Of a stretch of DNA of 38,338 nt, positions 23,629-30,814 are shown piece after piece. The translations under genes were made by a program, and so were the position numbers. The stretch is from JAFKKS01 sp039808325 (GTDB lineage: Bacteria; Pseudomonadota; Alphaproteobacteria; Rhizobiales; Xanthobacteraceae), in contig JBDHSU010000021.1 in the NCBI GenBank assembly GCA_039808325.1, positions 1-38,338 of the forward strand, written 5' to 3'. The stretch's first letter is position 1. Each line of letters starts with the position of its first letter. The notes below the pieces were generated by a model. It searched no databases. It had not been told where the DNA came from and worked only from the letters and a program-made list of their open reading frames with translations.

Positions 23629-24534
23629 TCATTGCGGGTTTTCCGGCTTCGGCCCCCTGCGCGCGGCGAGATAAACGCCGACGAGGATGAGGGCGAAGCC
23701 GACGACGTGATAGAGGCGGATGCGCTCGCCGAGCAGCACGACCGCCAGCACCGCGCTGTAGAGCGGTGTCAGGTGCAGGAACGGCGCCGAGCGATTGCCG
23801 CCGATCAGCGCCACGCCGCGGTTCCAAGCGCCGTAAGCCAGGATGCTGGGAAAAATCGCGACGTAGGCGACCGCGCCGACGACGAGCCAGGACAGTTCGA
23901 AGGTCTGCCCGCTCGTCAGTTCCCAGAGCATGATCGGCGCGCCTTCGATCGCGGAGAACGCGGCCAGCATGAAGATGAAGGTCAGCCAATGCACCTGCGG
24001 CACGAATCGCAGGAAGGCCGAATAGACGCCCCAGCCGACGACGGTGCTGAGCATCAGAATATCGCCGAAGTTGAACCGGAAGTGCAGCGCAACGTCCAGA
24101 TCGAGTTGCGTGACGATGGCCAGGACGCCGACCATCGACGTGGCGATGCCGACCATCTGGCGCGGCAGCAGGCGGTCGCCGAACAGAATGGCGCCGGTGA
24201 CCGCGATCGCCACCGGGCCGAGGGAATTGAGCACGGAGACGTTCAGCGCCGTCGTATAGTGCAGGCCGAGATACTGGAGCCCGGTGAACAGCGAGCCGCC
24301 GCAGAGACTGAGGAGAAAGAAGATGCGCCAATGCGCCTTGACGGCCGGCCAGTCATTGCGCAGATGCCGCCAGGCGATGACGGACAGCAGCAGCGCCGGG
24401 AACGCCCAGCGCAGCGTCGCGACGCTGAAGGGCGGCGCGTGTTCGGCGAAAGCGCGGCCGAAAACGTGGTTGCCGGACCAGAACAGCGGCGCGAGGGCAA
24501 GCAGCAGATAGGGGCGGTTGCCGATGCCGAACAT
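23629..24534 (-). CDS. EamA-family (DMT superfamily) transporter
   Basis: A 301-residue inner-membrane protein with ten predictable helices in two EamA repeats. The first opens PLFWSGNHVFGRAFAEHAPP, with a following FSVATLRWAFPALLLS, typical of RhaT/YdcZ-like exporters of amino acids or other metabolites. The second includes YVAIFPSILAYGAWNRGVALIG and the end LAVVLLGERIRLYHVVGFALILVGVYLA. The ATG at 24534 is chosen because it lies just before the first helix; an upstream in-frame extension of 32 residues is basic and lacks family features. It is divergent from the rluC-like gene by about 100 nt. Substrate unknown. Confidence 0.92.
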   Translation of the reverse strand: MFGIGNRPYLLLALAPLFWSGNHVFGRAFAEHAPPFSVATLRWAFPALLLSVIAWRHLRNDWPAVKAHWRIFFLLSLCGGSLFTGLQYLGLHYTTALNVSVLNSLGPVAIAVTGAILFGDRLLPRQMVGIATSMVGVLAIVTQLDLDVALHFRFNFGDILMLSTVVGWGVYSAFLRFVPQVHWLTFIFMLAAFSAIEGAPIMLWELTSGQTFELSWLVVGAVAYVAIFPSILAYGAWNRGVALIGGNRSAPFLHLTPLYSAVLAVVLLGERIRLYHVVGFALILVGVYLAARRGPKPENPQ

Positions 24535-24635
24535 GCTGTCTCGCGCGCGAAAGAAAGATAAACCAGAGTGAGGGGAATGCACGCGGCGCCGGGCAAGACT
24601 CCGGCGAAGCGTCGGACATAAGGACGACAAGCATC

Positions 24636-25718
24636 ATGGTTCGAGAGGCGAAGCAAGCCGCGGCCACGCGCCAGGCGCCGAAAAGCGGAGGGCCGCCGGC
24701 GAAAATCCCGGCGGCCGCGACCCGGGGCGTCGGCGTTCAGACCGTGGACGTGACGCCGGACGAGGACGGGATGCGCGTCGACCGCTTCCTCGAGGCGCGC
24801 TTTCCAGGGCTGTCGTTCTCCCACATCCAACGCATGGTGCGCAAAGGCGAGTTGCGCGTCGATGGGCGGCGGGTCGATTCCAAGGCCCGGCTCGGCGCCG
24901 GGCAGAAGGTGCGCATTCCGCCGCTGCATCTCGACGCGCCGCGGCCGGAGTCCGTGCGCAGCGCGGCGAACGAGGAGACGCGCAAATTCCTCGCTTCGAT
25001 CACGCTGTACGAGGACGACGATGTCCTGGTCCTGAACAAGCCGATGGGGCTCGCGGTGCAGGGCGGCTCCGGAACGGTGAAGCATGTCGACGGCATGCTC
25101 GGCGTGCTCAAGAGCAAGGATGGGCAGCGCCCGCGCCTGGTGCATCGACTCGACAAGGACACCGCCGGCTGCCTGCTCGTCGCCAAGACGCGTTTCGCCG
25201 CGGCGGCGCTGGCGAAGAACTTTCGCTCGCGTTCGGCGCGCAAGGTCTATTGGGCGCTGGTCGCCGGCGTGCCGAAACCGCGCCAGGGGCGCGTGTCCAC
25301 CTACCTCGCGAAGGAGGAGGTCGAGCGCGACAGCTTCATGCGCGTTGCGCAACACGGCGAGGAGGGGGCGAGCCACGCCGTCACCTATTACGCCGTGGTC
25401 GAGACTGCGGCACAGCAGCTCGCCTGGCTGTCGCTGAAGCCGGTGACCGGCCGCACGCATCAACTGCGTGCCCACTGCGCGCATATCGGGCATCCGATCG
25501 TCGGCGATCCTAAATATTTCTCGATCGAAAACTGGCATCTGCCCGGAGGCTTGCAGAACCGGCTGCACCTTCTGGCGCGGCGCATCGTCATCCCGCATCC
25601 GCGCGGCGGCACGATCGACGCGACGGCGCCGCTGCCACCGCACATGCAGCAATCGTGGAACCTGCTCGGCTTCGACGTCGAGCGTTACGATCCGATCGTC
25701 GATGCGCCGGAGAAGTAG
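24636..25718 (+). CDS. RluA-family 23S rRNA pseudouridine synthase (RluC-like)
   Basis: A 360-residue enzyme isomerising specific uridines to pseudouridine, most likely in 23S rRNA. An N-terminal Ala/Lys-rich leader (residues 1-35) precedes an S4 RNA-binding domain (MRVDRFLEARFPGLSFSHIQ, about 46-95). The catalytic motif HRLDKDTAG is at residues 170-178 with nucleophile Asp173, and GRTHQLRAHCAHIGHPIVGD near the C-terminus is the second family signature. S4 domain plus length point to RluC/RluD rather than RluA. RluC versus RluD is not certain, so no symbol is given. Confidence 0.92.
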   Translation: MVREAKQAAATRQAPKSGGPPAKIPAAATRGVGVQTVDVTPDEDGMRVDRFLEARFPGLSFSHIQRMVRKGELRVDGRRVDSKARLGAGQKVRIPPLHLDAPRPESVRSAANEETRKFLASITLYEDDDVLVLNKPMGLAVQGGSGTVKHVDGMLGVLKSKDGQRPRLVHRLDKDTAGCLLVAKTRFAAAALAKNFRSRSARKVYWALVAGVPKPRQGRVSTYLAKEEVERDSFMRVAQHGEEGASHAVTYYAVVETAAQQLAWLSLKPVTGRTHQLRAHCAHIGHPIVGDPKYFSIENWHLPGGLQNRLHLLARRIVIPHPRGGTIDATAPLPPHMQQSWNLLGFDVERYDPIVDAPEK

Positions 25719-25719
25719 T

Positions 25720-25823
25720 TTGTCACTCCGGATTGCCGCGAAGCGGCAAGTCCGGAATCCATATGCCGCAGCAGGGGTTATGGATTCCGGGTTCGCGGCC
25801 TATGGCCGCGCGCCGGAATAACA
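25720..25823. repeat. Three-stem CCGGAATCCAT palindromic repeat
   Basis: CCGGAATCCAT (25752-25762) pairs perfectly with ATGGATTCCGG (25780-25790). Flanking it are a CCGGATTGCCG/CGGCAAGTCCGG hairpin on the left and a GCGGCC-TAT-GGCCGC hairpin on the right, giving a cloverleaf-like fold. It begins directly after the RluC-like stop. This layout is a common intergenic element in Bradyrhizobium-like genomes (recollection). Confidence 0.85.
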
Positions 25824-25888
25824 CGATGGATGCCACGGCACTTTGTTCAACGTTGCGCGTTCAATGGAGATTGGTCGGAGGTTTGCCC

Positions 25889-26215
25889 TTGCGTGCGAAA
25901 ATCGTCGCTGCATTGTTCGTTGTCACGACGACAACGACGCTTGCGCAGCCGGTGCCGCAGGTCGGGCCACCGATCCCGCCCGACGTGATCTTCCGCGCGC
26001 AGCCGACCACGCCGCCGCCGATGCCGAAGTCGCTGCCCGGTCCGCCGCCGCTTACGTCGCGATCGTCGAACGACTATCGTGCGCTGCCGCCGGCGACGCC
26101 GGATGTCGATCACGCGCGCGACCGCGTTTCACGCTGTCAGCATGAAGCGGCCGTGCGCGGCGTCAGGAAGTCGAAGCGCGGCGCCTATGTGCATGCCTGC
26201 GCGTATGGGCGGTAG
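25889..26215 (+). CDS. Small secreted proline-rich hypothetical protein (TTG start)
   Basis: No family is recognised. From TTG 25889, seven bases after a CGGAGG site, the 108-residue product starts MRAKIVAALFVVTTTTTLAQ, a good signal peptide with likely cleavage after TLA (residue 19). The mature N-terminal half is Pro-rich (VPQVGPPIPPD, TTPPPMPKSLPGPPP). The C-terminal part is basic and has two Cys (RCQHE and HACAYG) that could form a disulfide in the periplasm. An upstream in-frame ATG (25826) would bury the signal peptide behind about 20 extra residues and has no good RBS. Function unknown. Confidence 0.7.
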   Translation: MRAKIVAALFVVTTTTTLAQPVPQVGPPIPPDVIFRAQPTTPPPMPKSLPGPPPLTSRSSNDYRALPPATPDVDHARDRVSRCQHEAAVRGVRKSKRGAYVHACAYGR

Positions 26216-26300
26216 GCGTTCTCTGTGTGTCTTTCCCGCCGAGAGAGGGGGACCGAGTAACCTCCGCCTCGCCTACATCGTTTCGGCCGGGGCGTACCGG

Positions 26301-26320
26301 ATGCCCGCCTTCGCGGGCAT
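26301..26320. repeat. ATGCCCGC/GCGGGCAT hairpin downstream of the aldo/keto reductase
   Basis: ATGCCCGC-CTTC-GCGGGCAT is a perfect 8-bp stem, followed by GACAG. It lies just past the 3' end of the reductase gene on its downstream side, and an inverted relative lies on the upstream side (27354-27373). Confidence 0.75.
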
Positions 26321-26346
26321 GACAGTCGAGAGGCAGAGGCGTTTCC

Positions 26347-27303
26347 TCAATAGGCGCTGGCGTCGTTGAGCGTCTTGAGCGCAGCATCGTCGAGTTTCAG
26401 TTCCGCCGCCTTGACGATGTCGGCCACTTGCGCCGTCGAGGTCGCGCTCGCGATCGGCGCGGCGATCGCGGGGCGCGTCATCAGCCAGGCGATGGCAATC
26501 TGCGGCAGCGTTGCGCCGGTGCGGGCCGCCACCGCGTCCATCGCCTTGAGGATCTTGAGCCCGCGGTCGGTGAGATATTTCTTCACCGTGCGCTGTCCGC
26601 GCTCGCTCTTTGCGAGATCCGCTTCGCCGCGATACTTGCCGGTGAGGAAGCCGGCGGCGAGCGCGTAATAGGGGATGACGCCGAGCCCTTCCTTCTCGCA
26701 CAGCGCCATACGCTCCTTCTCATAGACTTCGCGGTCGTAGAGATTGTAGAGCGGCTGCAGCGTCTCGTAGCGCGGCAGGCCGAGGCGCTTCGACGCCGCG
26801 AGCGATTCTTCGAGGCGTGGAATCTCATAATTCGACGCGCCGATCGCGCGCACCTTGCCCTGCTCGATCAGCTTGGCGAAAGCGCCGAGGGTTTCTTCGA
26901 CAGGCGTCTTCTCGTCGTCGAAATGCGACTGATAGAGGTCGATGTAGTCGGTCTGCAGGCGCTTGAGCGATGCCTCGCATTCGCGCGCGATATAGTCCTT
27001 GGCGAGCCCCTTGCCGCCGTCGCCCATCTCCGAGCCTATCTTCGTCGCGATGATCACCTTGTCGCGGTTGCCGCGCGCCTTCAGCCAGGTCCCGATCACC
27101 GTCTCCGACTCGCCGCCTTTGTGATGCGCCGCCGCCCAGACCGAATAGGAGTTCGCCGTGTCGATGCAGTCGAAGCCGGCGCCGACGAAAGCGTCGAGCA
27201 CGGCGTGCGACGTCTTCTCGTCGGCGGTCCAGCCGAAGACGTTGCCGCCGAGCACGAGCGGGGCGATGGAAATTCCGGATTTGCCGAGGGCGCGCTTTTG
27301 CAT
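26347..27303 (-). CDS. Aldo/keto reductase
   Basis: A 318-residue NADPH-dependent oxidoreductase of the (beta/alpha)8 AKR fold. The catalytic tetrad is visible: Asp48 and Tyr53 in IDTANSY, Lys88 in IIATKIG and His127 in LYQSHFDD. The cofactor-binding C-terminal region includes IASATSTAQV. It resembles the YajO/Tas-like subgroup acting on small aldehydes, but the substrate cannot be deduced. The ATG at 27303 is at the family start. Repeats separate it from the korB gene 183 nt upstream, so it may be a separate unit or read through from the kor operon. Confidence 0.93.
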   Translation of the reverse strand: MQKRALGKSGISIAPLVLGGNVFGWTADEKTSHAVLDAFVGAGFDCIDTANSYSVWAAAHHKGGESETVIGTWLKARGNRDKVIIATKIGSEMGDGGKGLAKDYIARECEASLKRLQTDYIDLYQSHFDDEKTPVEETLGAFAKLIEQGKVRAIGASNYEIPRLEESLAASKRLGLPRYETLQPLYNLYDREVYEKERMALCEKEGLGVIPYYALAAGFLTGKYRGEADLAKSERGQRTVKKYLTDRGLKILKAMDAVAARTGATLPQIAIAWLMTRPAIAAPIASATSTAQVADIVKAAELKLDDAALKTLNDASAY

Positions 27304-27353
27304 GGTGTTCTCCGAAGCGGCGAGAGGGGCGGAACCGGCATACTCCTGTTGTC

Positions 27354-27373
27354 ATGCCCGCGAAAGCGGGCAT
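27354..27373. repeat. ATGCCCGC-GAAA-GCGGGCAT hairpin upstream of the aldo/keto reductase
   Basis: A perfect 8-bp stem closed by a GAAA tetraloop, preceded by TTGTC. Further GC-rich palindromic sequence (GGCTGGCCGAAGGCCGGGCC) continues to about 27480, ending just before the korB stop. It may terminate the kor operon. Confidence 0.75.
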
Positions 27374-27486
27374 CCAGTATTCCCGGTGTTCATAAATGGA
27401 TGGCTCGGTGCGTACTGGGGCCCCGCCGGAGCCTGTGCTCGGGCTGGCCGAAGGCCGGGCCCGGGTGCGGCGACGACGCGGAGAGG

Positions 27487-28542
27487 TTACCGCAAGCTCG
27501 CGTTGATCTTGTCGAGCGTGGCGGAGCCGGGGCAGAGCTCCTTTTCACCGAGCGCGTTGAGCGGCGTCGCGACCGTGTTGAGATGTTCGTGCAGATCGTC
27601 CGCGTCCTGCTCGACATAGAGAAGGCCGGTGACGATCTCGCCGGCGGCGGCGCTTTCCTGCAAATAGTTCATCGCGCGCAGCCTGTCGTGCGGGTCGTAG
27701 TTCGGCGCGATCTTGCGCAGCGCGATGCGCGAGCCGTCGTGCTGCTCGACGATCTCGAGACTGCCCGGCGCATAGTCCACCGTGATCGGATCGCGGCCGG
27801 TGAGGAAGTCGAGCTTGTTCACCGCGATGTTGTGCTCGCGCACATAGTCGAAGCTGCGCGTCGAGCCGGCGTGATTGTTGAAGGCGACGCAGGGCGAGAT
27901 CACGTCGATGAACGCGGCGCCCTTGTGCTCAATTGCCGCCTTGATCAGCGGCACGAGTTGCGTCTTGTCGCCGGAGAACGATCGCGCGACGAAGGTGGCG
28001 CCAAGCTGCAGCGCCATGGCGACGAGATCGATGGAGCTGTCGGTGTTGACGACGCCGCGCTTCGACTTCGAGCCGCGGTCCGCCGTCGCCGAGAACTGTC
28101 CTTTGGTGAGGCCGTACACGCCGTTGTTCTCGACGATGTAGACCATGTTGATGCCGCGGCGCAGCGCGTGCGCGAACTGCCCGAGGCCGATCGAGGCCGA
28201 GTCGCCGTCGCCGGAAACGCCGAGATAGATGAGGTCGCGGTTGGCGAGATTGGCGCCCGTGAGGACGGAGGGCATGCGGCCGTGCACGGAATTGAAGCCA
28301 TGCGACTGGCCGAGGAAGTAGGTCGGCGTCTTCGAGGAACAGCCGATGCCGGAAAGCTTCGCCACGCGGTGCGGCGCGATCGCCAGCTCGAAGCAGGCGG
28401 TGATGATGGCGCCCGAGATCGAGTCGTGGCCGCAGCCGGCGCACAGCGTCGAGACCGCGCCCTCGTAGTCGCGATGCGTATAGCCGAGCGCGTTTTTCGG
28501 CAACGCCGGATGATGAAACTTCGGCTTGACGATGTAGGTCAT
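27487..28542 (-). CDS. korB: 2-oxoacid:acceptor oxidoreductase beta subunit (KorB-like)
   Basis: This subunit binds thiamine diphosphate and a [4Fe-4S] cluster in 2-oxoacid:ferredoxin oxidoreductases, cytoplasmic enzymes that oxidatively decarboxylate 2-oxoacids to acyl-CoA. In the 351-residue product four Cys match the family cluster ligands (CAGC 34/37, Cys68 in GIGCSSK, Cys218 in ISPCVAF). The TPP/Mg motif is GDGDSASIG (111-119) to ENNGVYGLTKGQ. The 2-oxoglutarate assignment rests on similarity to KorB-type sequences and is likely, not proven. Its ATG overlaps the TGA of the preceding DUF3828-like gene by 4 nt counting ATGA. It is the last gene of the operon. Confidence 0.92.
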   Translation of the reverse strand: MTYIVKPKFHHPALPKNALGYTHRDYEGAVSTLCAGCGHDSISGAIITACFELAIAPHRVAKLSGIGCSSKTPTYFLGQSHGFNSVHGRMPSVLTGANLANRDLIYLGVSGDGDSASIGLGQFAHALRRGINMVYIVENNGVYGLTKGQFSATADRGSKSKRGVVNTDSSIDLVAMALQLGATFVARSFSGDKTQLVPLIKAAIEHKGAAFIDVISPCVAFNNHAGSTRSFDYVREHNIAVNKLDFLTGRDPITVDYAPGSLEIVEQHDGSRIALRKIAPNYDPHDRLRAMNYLQESAAAGEIVTGLLYVEQDADDLHEHLNTVATPLNALGEKELCPGSATLDKINASLR

Positions 28543-28979
28543 CGGGATTGCCTCAGCATTGCGCGCAACGTGTCCTTGCCGCTTTTCGCGTCGGAAATAC
28601 GCCAACCGTCGGCGCTCTTCGCCAGCGAGTAGGTCAGCTTCATCGGTGTCTTGAAGTTCGTGAAGGCGGCGTCGAGGGTCGCCTTGTCGCCGGTGATCGC
28701 GGCGTTGCCAACCTTCAGATCGGCGATCTCGAAATCCTGTCCCTGGATGAAGAAGTCGGCGTCGACCTGCTTGGCGCGTCGCCACAATTTTACGAGGTCC
28801 GGCGTGAAGAAGCGCCGCAGCGTCTTGGCGCTTCCTGAATCGAACCCCTTTGCGTCCTTTCCTTCGTAGCTCGCATAGAGCGCGCGCACGCCGTCCTCCG
28901 GCGTCTTGAACTGCGCCTGCGCCGAGCCGCCGACGAACACGGCGGCCGCGAATGCCATGGGGAAAGCGAGGCGGGTCAT
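28539..28979 (-). CDS. Secreted DUF3828-like protein inside the kor operon
   Basis: A 146-residue protein with a signal peptide (MTRLAFPMAFAAAVFVGGSA, cleavage AQA-Q at 22/23). The mature part reads KTPEDGVRALYASYEGKD, then RRFFTPDLVKLWRRA, then KATLDAAFTNFKTPMKLTYS and WRISDAKSG. That pattern (a helical start, a buried Asp/Phe core and a hydrophobic strand ending in a WRI motif) fits DUF3828/SnoaL-like small periplasmic proteins. Its ATG overlaps the korA stop (ATGA, 28976-28979) and its stop overlaps the korB start (28539-28542), so it is translated with them. A periplasmic product between two cytoplasmic enzyme subunits is odd; function unknown. Confidence 0.85.
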   Translation of the reverse strand: MTRLAFPMAFAAAVFVGGSAQAQFKTPEDGVRALYASYEGKDAKGFDSGSAKTLRRFFTPDLVKLWRRAKQVDADFFIQGQDFEIADLKVGNAAITGDKATLDAAFTNFKTPMKLTYSLAKSADGWRISDAKSGKDTLRAMLRQSR

Positions 28980-30814
28980 GAGCCGACCTTGCGCAGCGGC
29001 GTGACCTTCAGCGCGTTGAGATGGTCGCCGATGGCGCCGGCGATGAAGCGCGCGGTGATCGGCGTGCCGTCGTAGTGCAGGATCGGCACGAGCTTCATCG
29101 GATCGAGATTGCACTCGTTGGAAAGCAACATGCGCAGTTGCGCGTCGCGGTTCTGCTCCACGACGAGGACGAAGTCGTGCTCGGCGATGAAGTCGACGAC
29201 GTCCTGCGCGAACGGGAAGGCGCGCACGCGCAGCGTGTTGACGTGATGGCCCGCGCTTTCGAGCAGGTCGCGCGCCTCGTCCATCGCCGGGCTCGTCGAG
29301 CCATAATAGATCACGCCGTGACGGGTCGGCTTGGCGGCGTCGTGACGCACGGGCGCCGGCACCAGGCGCTTTGCCGTCTCGAACTTGCGCAAGAGCCGCT
29401 GCATATTGTCGACGTAGGCGTCGCCCTCCTCGGTGTACTTGGCGTAGCGGTCGCGCGACGTGCCGCGCGTGAAGAACGAGCCACGCTTCGGATGCGTGCC
29501 GGGATAGGTGCGATAGGGAATGCCGTCGGCGTCGACGTCGAGGTAGCGGCCGAACTCCTTGCCGGCTTCGAGGTCGTCGGCGCTCATCACCTTGCCGCGG
29601 TCGTAGGTCCTGGAATCGTCCCAGGTGAGCGGGCGGCAGAGATGGTTGTTCATGCCGATGTCGAGATCGGTGAGCACGAAGACCGGCGTTTGCAGGCGAT
29701 CGGCAAGGTCGAAGGCTTGGGCGGTGAACTCGAACGCTTCCGCCGGATCCTCGGGCAATAGCACGACATGCTTGGTGTCGCCGTGCGAGGCGTAGGCGCA
29801 GATCGCGACGTCGCATTGCTGCGTGCGCGTCGGCATGCCGGTCGAGGGGCCGGCGCGCTGCACGTCGATGATGACCGAGGGGATTTCCGCGAAGTAGGCG
29901 AGCCCGATGAACTCCTGCATCAGCGAGATGCCAGGGCCGGAGGTCGCGGTGAAGGCGCGCGCGCCGTTCCAGGCGGCGCCGATCACCATGCCGATGGAGG
30001 CAAGCTCGTCCTCCGCCTGCACGATGGCGAACTTGTTCGCCTTGGTTTCCGGATCGACGCGATAGCGGGCGCAGTGGCGTCCAAAACCTTCCGCGAGCGA
30101 GGACGAGGGCGTGATCGGATACCAGGCGCACACTGTCGCGCCGCCATAGACGGCGCCGAGCGCAGCCGCGCTGTTGCCCTCGACGAAAATGCGGTCCCCG
30201 ACCTTGTCGCAAGCCTTGAGGCGCAGGCCGATCGGACATTCGAGGTTCATCGTCGCGTAGTCGCGGCCGAGATGCAGCGCATGGACATTCGGCGCGATCA
30301 GCTTGTCCTTGCCCTTGAACTGCTCGCCGATCAGCGTCTCGATCGCCTTCACGTCCATGTCGAGGAGGGCGGAGAGCGCGCCGAGATAGATGATGTTCTT
30401 GAAAAGCTGGCGCTGGCGCGGGTCGGTGTATTCGCGGTTGCAGATTGCGGTCAGCGGCACGCCGATGACGGTGATGTCGTCGCGGAATTGCGATGCCGGA
30501 ATCGGCCGCGTGGAATCGTAGAACAGGTAGCCGCCGGGAACGATCGAGGCGACGTCCTTCGCCCAGGTCTGCGGGTTCATCGCCACCATGAGGTCGGTGC
30601 CGCCGCCGCGCGCGCCGCGATGGCCGGCTTCGGAGATGCGCACCTCGTACCAGGTCGGCAGGCCTTGGATGTTCGAGGGGAAGATGTTGCGGGGTGCGAC
30701 CGGGATGCCCATGCGGAGCACCGAACGGGCGAACAATTCGTTGGCGCTGGCGGAACCCGATCCGTTGACGTTGGCAAACCGAACGACGAAGTCGTTCACG
30801 CTCTGGAGTGGCAT
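28976..30814 (-). CDS. korA: 2-oxoacid:acceptor oxidoreductase, fused gamma-alpha subunit (KorA-like)
   Basis: The catalytic partner of KorB. In the 612-residue product, residues 1 to about 190 are a gamma-type domain (NVNGSGSASANELFARS, WYEVRISEAGHRGARGGG) and the rest is the alpha subunit. The latter opens with EGNSAAALGAVYGG and carries YPITPSS (232-238), the substrate/CoA-binding signature of the family, then the SGPGISLMQEF segment and the C-terminal domain II (FVLVVEQNRDAQLRMLL). The ATG at 30814 has AGGA upstream and overlaps the preceding gene by 19 nt. Substrate is inferred as 2-oxoglutarate from the KorABC-like gene set; indolepyruvate or branched-chain 2-oxoacids are alternatives. 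Confidence 0.93.
   Translation of the reverse strand: MPLQSVNDFVVRFANVNGSGSASANELFARSVLRMGIPVAPRNIFPSNIQGLPTWYEVRISEAGHRGARGGGTDLMVAMNPQTWAKDVASIVPGGYLFYDSTRPIPASQFRDDITVIGVPLTAICNREYTDPRQRQLFKNIIYLGALSALLDMDVKAIETLIGEQFKGKDKLIAPNVHALHLGRDYATMNLECPIGLRLKACDKVGDRIFVEGNSAAALGAVYGGATVCAWYPITPSSSLAEGFGRHCARYRVDPETKANKFAIVQAEDELASIGMVIGAAWNGARAFTATSGPGISLMQEFIGLAYFAEIPSVIIDVQRAGPSTGMPTRTQQCDVAICAYASHGDTKHVVLLPEDPAEAFEFTAQAFDLADRLQTPVFVLTDLDIGMNNHLCRPLTWDDSRTYDRGKVMSADDLEAGKEFGRYLDVDADGIPYRTYPGTHPKRGSFFTRGTSRDRYAKYTEEGDAYVDNMQRLLRKFETAKRLVPAPVRHDAAKPTRHGVIYYGSTSPAMDEARDLLESAGHHVNTLRVRAFPFAQDVVDFIAEHDFVLVVEQNRDAQLRMLLSNECNLDPMKLVPILHYDGTPITARFIAGAIGDHLNALKVTPLRKVGS

Noticed and set aside
28539..30239. 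Long minus-strand frame of 566 codons overlapping korA
   Set aside because: Only the last 146 codons (from the ATG at 28979) encode a believable protein. The upstream part is an Arg/Ala-rich out-of-frame shadow of korA.
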